DNA from: Candidatus Nomurabacteria bacterium
Lineage (GTDB): Bacteria; Patescibacteriota; Minisyncoccia; Phycocordibacterales; UBA9973
Assembly (NCBI GenBank): GCA_021413625.1
Contig: JAIOPY010000059.1
Span: 1-5,014, forward strand
Length of the DNA stretch: 5,014 nt
Direction: 5' to 3'
The position numbers were made by a program, and so were the translations under genes. The notes beneath the pieces are model-generated. The model searched no databases. It was not told the origin of the DNA and saw nothing but the letters and a program-made list of their open reading frames with translations. Below, piece by piece: positions 1-4,640 of the stretch (positions are counted from its first letter, which is position 1; every line of letters starts with the position of its first letter).

Positions 1-684
1 AAGAAAAATGGAATGATAGTAGTTTTTCTTTTCTCAATTTTTGCAATCGTTTTAAGTGGTTATAATACTTTTTTATTGAAAACTACTAGAACTAGTGTTA
101 ATTTACCTGCGTCTAATAATTTTACCAAAGTTACTCGTGCAGAAGTTAAAAAAATGATTGATAACGGAGCGCCATACTTGGGAAACTTAGATGCAAAGGT
201 TACGGTTGTGGAGTTTGCTGATTTTCAATGTCCATATTGTGGAAAATTTCAAAAAGAAGTTTATTCTGTAATCAAGAAAGATTTTATAGATACAGGTAAG
301 GTTTTATTTGTTTACATGGATTTTGCCTTCTTAGGAGAAGAATCAAGTTTGGCGGCTCAAGCGGCAAGTTGCGCTAAAGACCAAAATAAATTCTGGGAAT
401 ATCATGATTATTTATATGATAATCAACAAGGAGAAAACAGGGGAGCATTTAGTCTAGAAAATTTAAAAAAGTTTGCAGTTAAACTAAAACTTAACATAAA
501 AGATTTTAATACTTGCTTGGATAGTGGTAAATACAAGAAAGCAGTTGAAGATGAATTAAATGTTGGACGCACTTTCGGTGTAAAGGGGACTCCTTCTTCT
601 TTCATTAATGATTTCTTTGTTAATGGAGTTCAAAATGCTTCCTATTTTTCCTTCAAAATCAATGAGGCATTAGGTAATAAATAG
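1..684 (+). CDS. DsbA-family membrane-anchored thiol-disulfide oxidoreductase (5' end probably cut by window)
   Basis: This is a thioredoxin-fold protein of the DsbA/BdbD type, expected to form or shuffle disulfides in exported proteins outside the cytoplasmic membrane. Residues are numbered from the first in-frame ATG (13). Residues 1-20 are a hydrophobic signal-anchor. The active site CPYC is at 73-76, inside the typical 'EFADFQCPYC' context. The cis-proline loop is G-V-K-G-T-P, with Pro194. An inserted helical domain lies between them and holds two more cysteines (C120, C168), a pair often seen in BdbD-like members. The frame is open from base 1 (K-K-N-G before the Met). A signal-anchor normally starts with basic residues, and no clear ribosome site precedes base 13, so the true start is probably upstream; ATG 13 is the alternative. 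The cysteine-rich exported protein at 1574-2605 is a plausible client, which is inference. No terminator was seen after the stop; 685-733 appears empty. Confidence 0.9.
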   Translation, partial: KKNGMIVVFLFSIFAIVLSGYNTFLLKTTRTSVNLPASNNFTKVTRAEVKKMIDNGAPYLGNLDAKVTVVEFADFQCPYCGKFQKEVYSVIKKDFIDTGKVLFVYMDFAFLGEESSLAAQAASCAKDQNKFWEYHDYLYDNQQGENRGAFSLENLKKFAVKLKLNIKDFNTCLDSGKYKKAVEDELNVGRTFGVKGTPSSFINDFFVNGVQNASYFSFKINEALGNK

Positions 685-733
685 TCTTATTTTGCAAGCT
701 TTATTAAAGTTATTCACAACACATTTCTTTACA

Positions 734-762
734 TTGACAAGAGAGCTTTTTGGGCGTATAAT
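734..762 (+). promoter_or_regulatory. Consensus sigma-70 type promoter for the metalloprotease gene
   Basis: TTGACA at 734-739 and TATAAT at 757-762 are separated by exactly 17 bases, a perfect match to the housekeeping bacterial promoter. The start of transcription would fall near 768-770, giving a leader of about 25 nucleotides that contains the strong Shine-Dalgarno. It is the only promoter in the window with both boxes at consensus. Confidence 0.88.
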
Positions 763-779
763 TAAGGGTGAAGTTCCTT

Positions 780-787
780 AAGGAGGT
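780..787 (+). promoter_or_regulatory. Strong Shine-Dalgarno AAGGAGGT
   Basis: AAGGAGGT ends six bases before the ATG at 794, so it fixes that start codon. It is unusual here because the starts at 1574, 2674 and 3435 have no comparable ribosome-binding site. Confidence 0.88.
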
Positions 788-793
788 AGTCAG

Positions 794-1459
794 ATGCGAC
801 GACTGTTAGTTGCGCTGACTATCATGTCAGCGCTTTTCGGAGCCCGAGTGTTTTCGGCTCCAGACCCTTCGAGCGAGAGGTTCAACATGATCCTCTCGTA
901 CGCCAAGTCGGTTGATGAGCAGAGCTTCACCGCTCTCTTGGAAAACCACATGGCCTTCGTTCGCGAGAGCGTCCGGCTCTCAAAGACGATGAGAAAATCG
1001 GACGAGAAGTTGCTGAACGAGATTATGGCTACGCTCAACGTGAGCGACAGCCAGGTCAAGTTCGTGACGTATCGTTCCAGTGGACGCCCGGGAGCAATCT
1101 TGGGTAACGCTGGTCGTGTCAACAACAATATTTTCGTTTCGGAAGAGTTCGTGGATAACACCATGAAGCTCCCCGGCGGAAGAGAAATGTTGACAGCGAC
1201 GATAGCGCACGAGCTCTCGCACGGGCCCAGGGACTTCCTGGTTCTGCGGGTGCTCACGATTGACAAGACGCTCAGTGCTTCTGCAAAGGACCACTGGCGC
1301 CTCCAGCTCGAGGTTAACGCTGACCGCGGGGCGATTGAATTGCTCCGTAACGCTGGCGAAAACCCTCAAGCCCTCATCCGTGCCCTCAAAGGCTTCGGTG
1401 AGCTTGAAAGAGCAAACAGCGCGGAGGAGTCTCTGCGCGAAACTGACCAGCAAAAGTAA
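794..1459 (+). CDS. Secreted M48-like zinc metalloprotease, GC-rich, probably foreign
   Basis: A 221-residue protein with an N-terminal signal peptide (basic MRR, hydrophobic core to about residue 20, likely cleavage near Ala22 before P-D-P), so probably secreted or periplasm-like. H139-E140-L-S-H143 is the zincin HExxH motif. E173-V-N-A-D177 matches the M48 third-ligand motif (E-x-x-A-D, as in HtpX E-F-R-A-D), followed by A-I-E-L-L and A-G-E-N-P as in M48 proteases. Only 29 residues separate His143 from Glu173, so it is a compact, single-domain form without the membrane helices of HtpX. There is no cysteine and no lipobox. The substrate is unknown; related soluble M48 proteases act in envelope protein quality control. 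Start choice is firm: strong Shine-Dalgarno and consensus promoter. The gene uses many CTC, CGC, GAG and AAG codons (one sampled 60-base line is about 55% GC), unlike its AT-rich neighbours, which suggests transfer. Confidence 0.82.
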   Translation: MRRLLVALTIMSALFGARVFSAPDPSSERFNMILSYAKSVDEQSFTALLENHMAFVRESVRLSKTMRKSDEKLLNEIMATLNVSDSQVKFVTYRSSGRPGAILGNAGRVNNNIFVSEEFVDNTMKLPGGREMLTATIAHELSHGPRDFLVLRVLTIDKTLSASAKDHWRLQLEVNADRGAIELLRNAGENPQALIRALKGFGELERANSAEESLRETDQQK

Positions 1460-1469
1460 CACTGGTCGG
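1443..1469 (+). other. Small hairpin spanning the metalloprotease stop codon
   Basis: Bases 1443-1450 (CTGACCAG) pair with 1462-1469 (CTGGTCGG) over eight base pairs including one G-U, leaving an 11-base loop that contains the TAA stop. It lies just before the larger hairpin at 1478-1515. It has no T-run and may be incidental. Confidence 0.35.
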
Positions 1470-1477
1470 CATCGAGC

Positions 1478-1515
1478 GGCGCAGGAGGTTTCTTTTTTAA
1501 GAAATCACTTGCGCC
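1478..1515 (+). other. Long imperfect hairpin after the metalloprotease gene (possible terminator or cassette end)
   Basis: Bases 1478-1494 pair with 1499-1515: GGCGCA against TGCGCC at the base and GGTTTCTT-type pairing at the top, closing on a TTTT loop (1495-1498). Of 17 positions only 1486/1507 (A-A) fails to pair, and two are G-U. It begins 18 bases after the stop codon and marks the end of the GC-rich block. The U-tract expected of a rho-independent terminator is absent, since the T-run lies in the stem and loop. It could be an atypical terminator, an mRNA-stabilising stem or a mobile-unit end. The structure is seen; its role is not known. Confidence 0.7.
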
Positions 1516-1563
1516 CTACTCACATGTTTGGTAATATTTATGTATTATAGATAAGTGAGTGGG
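1515..1563. repeat. Nine-bp inverted repeat bracketing a possible -10 box
   Basis: CCTACTCAC (1515-1523) is complementary to GTGAGTGGG (1555-1563) with one G-U pair and a 31-base interval. The interval contains TATTAT (1543-1548), the best -10 candidate for the repeat-protein gene. It starts exactly at the last base of the preceding hairpin. It could be an operator-like dyad or chance. Confidence 0.4.
1519..1548 (+). promoter_or_regulatory. Weak candidate promoter for the repeat-protein gene
   Basis: CTCACA (1519-1524, four of six -35 positions) and TATTAT (1543-1548, five of six -10 positions) are 18 bases apart. Transcription would start near 1555, leaving a leader of about 19 bases. The leader has only GAGTGGG as a poor Shine-Dalgarno. 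A gene in AT-rich DNA can show such matches by chance, so this is tentative. Confidence 0.35.
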
Positions 1564-1573
1564 TAAAAAATAA

Positions 1574-2605
1574 ATGCAAAACTCTAAAAAGAAATTGTTT
1601 TTTTTAATCCTATTGTTTGTTTTTAGTTTTTTTACATACAACTACGTGGATGCTCTAACTTGTCGTGGTGGGCAAGGTTGCGAATATAGATATGATGACA
1701 GCGGTTATGTTTGTACTGGTGGTGGAGACTTTGATTGTGGTTGTGAAGGTTATTGTTCTGAAAATGGTAATTATACCTGCGGTGACCAAGGAAACACTAT
1801 AGAGTGTGATGGTGGTTCAAGTTGTAACTGTTCTTCTCCTTCTTATCCAGGTTATCCAGGTTATCCTTCTTATCCAGGTTATCCAGGTTATCCTTCTTAT
1901 CCAGGTTATCCTTCTTATCCAGGTTACCCAGGTTATCCTTCTTATCCAGGTTACCCAGGTTATCCTTCTTATCCAGGTTATCCATCATACCCTTCCTACT
2001 ACAGCCAATCCGCTTACTATTCTCAAAGTGCGTATTATAGTCAGTCCGCGTATTATTCGCAGTCTTCTTACGTTGGCTATAGCCAGTCTTCTTATTACGC
2101 TCAGTCTGCTTATTATTCTCAAGCAGCTTACTATTCTCAATCTGCATATTACGCGCAATCTAGTTATGGTGGTGGCACCAATGGCACATGCGCTGTTCCT
2201 CCTAATGGTTTCACATATGCTTCAGCTGCAGAAATTCCTGCGCCACTTTGTAGTCAAGGCACAGCTTCACCTAGTTCTTTGTCTGACCCAGGACCTTGGA
2301 CTTGGCAATGTGTGGGCTCTGGTGGAGGAAGCACCGCAAACTGTTCCGCAAGCTTAGATAACAACCCAGTTTTGGTTAGTATTACAGCAAATCCAGCGGT
2401 TATTTATGTTGGCAACTCTTCTATTCTTACATGGGATTCTCCCTCTGTATCTTGTGTGGGCGCTAATTTTGATACCCTAGGAGCAGGGTCTGGTGAAATC
2501 ACAGTTAGCCCAGAAGCAACAACTACTTATATTGTTTCTTGTGATGGCAACATAGATGAAGTAACTATAATCGTGCGAAATCCTTTATATTATACGGAAG
2601 AATAA
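1574..2605 (+). CDS. Exported cysteine-rich low-complexity repeat protein with Ig-like C-terminal module
   Basis: A 343-residue protein of unknown function. Residues 1-27 form a signal peptide (KKK, long Leu/Phe core, V-D-A cleavage site). Residues 28-90 hold ten cysteines (30, 36, 47, 55, 57, 61, 69, 78, 84, 86) among Gly/Asp, with no clear family match. Residues 91-141 are 17 YPG/YPS triplets. Residues 142-198 are nine YYSQSA-like units, one enlarged to YVGYSQSS. Residues 199-260 resemble a Cys/Trp module of Parcubacteria surface proteins (C206, C226, W242-T-W-Q-C246, C257). Residues 264-336 look like an Ig-like module ('SITANPAVIYVGNSSILTW' start, C294/C323, 'SPEATTTYIVSC'). There is no C-terminal helix or sorting signal, and C30 does not sit in a lipobox, so it is probably secreted or held non-covalently. 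The 16 mature cysteines suggest disulfide bonding, perhaps by the DsbA-like protein upstream. An adhesive or surface-structural role is inference. Confidence 0.85.
   Translation: MQNSKKKLFFLILLFVFSFFTYNYVDALTCRGGQGCEYRYDDSGYVCTGGGDFDCGCEGYCSENGNYTCGDQGNTIECDGGSSCNCSSPSYPGYPGYPSYPGYPGYPSYPGYPSYPGYPGYPSYPGYPGYPSYPGYPSYPSYYSQSAYYSQSAYYSQSAYYSQSSYVGYSQSSYYAQSAYYSQAAYYSQSAYYAQSSYGGGTNGTCAVPPNGFTYASAAEIPAPLCSQGTASPSSLSDPGPWTWQCVGSGGGSTANCSASLDNNPVLVSITANPAVIYVGNSSILTWDSPSVSCVGANFDTLGAGSGEITVSPEATTTYIVSCDGNIDEVTIIVRNPLYYTEE
1844..1996 (+). repeat. YPG/YPS coding tandem repeat: two 72-bp higher-order units plus 9 bp
   Basis: The tract is built from two 9-bp words, TATCCAGGT (A, Tyr-Pro-Gly) and TATCCTTCT (B, Tyr-Pro-Ser). 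Their order is AABAABAB in 1844-1915 and again in 1916-1987, then a single B-type word (1988-1996). The two 72-bp units differ at only four bases, all synonymous (two TAT to TAC, and CCA TCA replacing CCT TCT). Proline before Gly is always CCA, and before Ser almost always CCT, showing expansion by DNA duplication. Copy-number changes would stay in frame. Confidence 0.93.
1997..2167 (+). repeat. YYSQSA coding repeat, about nine 18-bp units diverged in DNA
   Basis: Protein units at residues 142-197 are YYSQSA three times, YYSQSS, YVGYSQSS, YYAQSA, YYSQAA, YYSQSA and YYAQSS, ending with Y198. The codons are heavily mixed: Ser as AGC, AGT, TCC, TCG, TCT; Ala as GCT, GCG, GCA; Gln as CAA or CAG; Tyr as TAT or TAC. 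The peptide pattern is therefore kept while the DNA has diverged, unlike the adjoining YPG/YPS tract. Confidence 0.88.
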
Positions 2606-2615
2606 TTTTATGCTA

Positions 2616-2647
2616 CAAAAATCCCCCAATAAAATGGGGGATTTTTG
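2616..2647 (+). terminator. Rho-independent terminator after the repeat-protein gene
   Basis: CAAAAATCCCCC (2616-2627) pairs perfectly with GGGGGATTTTTG (2636-2647) around an AATAAAAT loop. The CCCCC/GGGGG core is followed by ATTTTT and preceded by AAAAA, so it could work in both directions. It starts 11 bases after the stop codon and separates the repeat-protein unit from the tpiA-pgk operon. Confidence 0.92.
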
Positions 2648-2658
2648 CTTTGTGGTTG

Positions 2659-2667
2659 TGATATAAT
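2659..2667 (+). promoter_or_regulatory. Extended -10 promoter (TGATATAAT) for tpiA-pgk, probably leaderless
   Basis: TATAAT at 2662-2667 is at consensus and is preceded by TGA, giving the TGnTATAAT extended -10 form that can work without a -35 box. No good -35 was seen; that position overlaps the upstream terminator stem. Only six bases (2668-2673) separate the box from the ATG at 2674, so transcription should begin at or within a base or two of the start codon. Confidence 0.75.
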
Positions 2668-2673
2668 TTAGAA

Positions 2674-3435
2674 ATGTTGAAAAAAATTGTTATTGGGAAT
2701 TGGAAGATGAATCCTGTTTCACTTAAAGATGCCGATAAGTTATTTTCTAGTGCTGCTAAGTCAATAAGTAAGGTTAGAAAGACAGAAATTGTGATTTGTC
2801 CACCCTTTATATATTTAGAAAGATTAAGAAAATTATCTAAAAAGATAAATCTTGGAGCTCAAGATACCTTTTGGGGTGATGTGGGTGCTTTTACCGGTGA
2901 AGTTTCAGCGGAAATGCTGTATAACTTGGGTGTAAAATATACAATTGTAGGTCATTCTGAAAGGCGAGCATTAGGAGAAGAAAATATTGATATAAATAAA
3001 AAATTAAAAGCACTATTGTCTGCCCGCATTACACCAATCCTGTGTGTCGGTGAAACGTCTAGAGATGAAAGCCATGAATATTTTAATGTAGTTAGAACAC
3101 AAATAAAAGAATGTTTAAGTGGTATAAATAAAAATTTAATTTCTAAAATTATTATTGCTTATGAACCTGTTTGGGCTATTTCCAGCACTCCTAATAGGAG
3201 GGATGCCACTGCTTTAGACTCCAGAGAGATGTCAGTATTTATTCGTAAAGTTCTTTCTGATATTGCAACACCTGCGATTGCTAAAGACACTCGTGTTATT
3301 TATGGTGGTTCAGTAAGTGAGCGTGATGCAGAGGAGTTTTTAAGGTACGGCGGAGTGGATGGAGTGCTCTCTGGCAGAGCAAGTCTAACCGCAGAAAAGT
3401 TTGTAAAAATTATTAAAATTGCTGAAAGTATTTAA
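2674..3435 (+). CDS. tpiA: Triosephosphate isomerase with atypical loop 6
   Basis: This enzyme interconverts dihydroxyacetone phosphate and glyceraldehyde 3-phosphate in glycolysis, in the cytoplasm. At 253 residues it has the usual length. Catalytic residues are all present: N9-W-K11, H94 in V-G-H-S-E-R-R (92-98), and E164 in A-Y-E-P-V-W-A-I. The phosphate-loop motif YGGS is at 210-213. Two places differ from the standard enzyme. Mobile loop 6 after P-V-W reads A-I-S-S-T-P-N-R-R-D-A-T, about three residues longer than the usual A-I-G-T-G-K-T/x-A-T. Loop 8, usually G-G-A-S-L, is G234-R235-A-S-L. The start follows the -10 box by six bases with no ribosome-binding site, suggesting a leaderless mRNA. 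The TAA stop shares its last base with the pgk ATG, implying co-transcription and coupled translation. Confidence 0.95.
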   Translation: MLKKIVIGNWKMNPVSLKDADKLFSSAAKSISKVRKTEIVICPPFIYLERLRKLSKKINLGAQDTFWGDVGAFTGEVSAEMLYNLGVKYTIVGHSERRALGEENIDINKKLKALLSARITPILCVGETSRDESHEYFNVVRTQIKECLSGINKNLISKIIIAYEPVWAISSTPNRRDATALDSREMSVFIRKVLSDIATPAIAKDTRVIYGGSVSERDAEEFLRYGGVDGVLSGRASLTAEKFVKIIKIAESI

Positions 3436-4640
3436 TGAAACTAAAAACCTTAGAACAAATTAATTTAACTGATAAAACTATTTTATATCGTGCCCCATAT
3501 GACATTGATGTGAAAGATGTGAATGGGGTCCTTGAAGTTGTGGATGATTTGCGAATACAAGCCACCCTGCCAACTATTAAATATCTTTTAAAAGAAAATT
3601 GTAAAATTGTAATTCTTACTTATGTAAAACGTCCAGATGGACAAATAGTAGAAAAACTTAGAACCACACCGCATGCAAGGAAGTTGGGCGAATTACTTGG
3701 TCTCAAAGTAGATAAAGTAGATGATTGTGTTGGTCCCATAGTAGAGGAGAAAGTAAAAAACATGAGAGGCGGGGATATTTTAATGCTTGAGAATGTTCGT
3801 TTTTATAAGGAGGAAATGGTAGATGACGATGAATTTGCAAAACAACTCTGTGTCGGCAAGGATTTGGTTGTTTTTGATGGTTTTCCGCAAGCAATGAGAG
3901 AACATGCTTCAACCACTGGCATAGAGCGTCATTTACCTGCTGTTGCCGGATTTTATTTAATGAATGAAGTTAATATGTTGTCTAATTTATTAGAAAACCC
4001 TAAACGGCCATTTACGGTTATTATTGGTGGAGCAAAAATTTCTGACAAAGTAGATTCAGTTAATAATCTATTAAGTAGAGCAGACAGAGTCTTAGTGGGT
4101 GGAGCAGTAGCTAACATATTTTTGAAAGCTCAAGGTAAAAATTTAGGGAATTCTTTTGTAGAAGATGTTTTTGTGGACGAAAAAAGACGGGAGAAGAAAG
4201 ATTGGGTTATGTATGCTAAAGAAATTTTAGAAACATATAAAGAAAAGATTGTGTGTCCAGAAGATTTGATTATATCTGACGGTACCTTAACTAGAGTTAT
4301 TAATATTTCTACTGAAAATGTTCCTGAAGGGTGGATGGCATTAGATATTGGACCAAATACATGTAAAAATTTTTCTGATATTATTTCGCAATCTCAAACT
4401 GTTTTTATAAATGGACCTATGGGTAAATTTGAAGATGTAAAATTTGCAGAAGGTTCCAAAATAATTTTGGATGCTATGAAAAATGCAAAAGGCGAAACCA
4501 TTATCGCTGGGGGAGATACTATTAACTTGGTACGAACTTATGAAAAGTTAGAAGATTACTCTCATGTTAGTTTGGCTGGCGGGGCAACTTTGGAATTTTT
4601 AGCTGGCAAAGAATTACCCGCGCTTAAAGCGCTGCAGTGA
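3435..4640 (+). CDS. pgk: Divergent phosphoglycerate kinase
   Basis: This enzyme transfers phosphate between 1,3-bisphosphoglycerate and ADP, the first ATP-yielding step of lower glycolysis, in the cytoplasm. Its 401 residues match the family length. The nucleotide domain is well kept: G-G-A-K201-I-S-D-K205, I-N-G-P-M-G (325-330), A-G-G-D-T (358-362) and A-G-G-A-T-L-E-F-L (381-389). The N-terminal substrate domain keeps R19, R40, R66, L-E-N-V-R122-F, R155 and H157. Several normally strict positions differ: R-V-D-F-N-V-P is R-A-P21-Y-D23-I-D, S-H-L-G-R-P is T-Y63-V-K-R-P, and N-D-A-F-G-T-A-H-R-A-H is F-D-G-F-P-Q-A-M154-R-E-H. It overlaps tpiA by one base (TAATG), so translation is probably coupled, and no separate ribosome site was seen. 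The last 17 bases overlap the convergent HIT gene. Operon context supports a glycolytic role, but altered kinetics or substrate is possible. Confidence 0.93.
   Translation: MKLKTLEQINLTDKTILYRAPYDIDVKDVNGVLEVVDDLRIQATLPTIKYLLKENCKIVILTYVKRPDGQIVEKLRTTPHARKLGELLGLKVDKVDDCVGPIVEEKVKNMRGGDILMLENVRFYKEEMVDDDEFAKQLCVGKDLVVFDGFPQAMREHASTTGIERHLPAVAGFYLMNEVNMLSNLLENPKRPFTVIIGGAKISDKVDSVNNLLSRADRVLVGGAVANIFLKAQGKNLGNSFVEDVFVDEKRREKKDWVMYAKEILETYKEKIVCPEDLIISDGTLTRVINISTENVPEGWMALDIGPNTCKNFSDIISQSQTVFINGPMGKFEDVKFAEGSKIILDAMKNAKGETIIAGGDTINLVRTYEKLEDYSHVSLAGGATLEFLAGKELPALKALQ

Noticed and set aside
423..605. Minus-strand 60-residue open frame inside the DsbA-like gene
   Set aside because: No family features or start signal. 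It lies wholly within a well-supported coding region.
790..1462. Long open frames on the minus strand opposite the metalloprotease gene (790-1266 and 980-1462)
   Set aside because: They are by-products of the GC-rich codon bias of the plus-strand gene. They lack recognisable motifs and promoter or ribosome signals, while the plus frame has HExxH, a signal peptide and a perfect promoter.
1443..1515. Integron attC site at the end of the GC-rich block
   Set aside because: The paired arms do not contain the GTTRRRY and RYYYAAC core sites, and no integrase is present in the window.
720..1532. Possible target-site duplication flanking the GC-rich block (CACATTTCTTT at 720-730 and CACATGTTTGG at 1521-1531)
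   Set aside because: Only CACAT plus three Ts agree, which is too weak in AT-rich DNA, and no terminal inverted repeats or transposase accompany it.
1260..1550. A 96-residue plus-strand open frame overlapping the end of the metalloprotease gene
   Set aside because: Composition is Ser/Thr/Arg-rich shadow sequence, with no start signal, and it runs through the hairpin. It is best explained as an alternative frame of the real gene.
1844..2167. CRISPR-like array
   Set aside because: The repeats are contiguous short coding words (9 and 18 bp) without unique spacers, and they translate into a regular peptide.
1797..2357. Alternate-frame reading of the repeats: a plus-strand frame rich in Leu/Ile/Val (1806-2357) and a minus-strand Asn/Leu/Asp/Lys repeat (1797-2147)
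   Set aside because: A repeat whose period is a multiple of three stays open in several frames automatically. The 1574-2605 frame has the signal peptide, paired cysteines and conserved modules.
3703..3912. Minus-strand 69-residue open frame inside pgk
   Set aside because: Shadow of the pgk coding sequence without its own signals.
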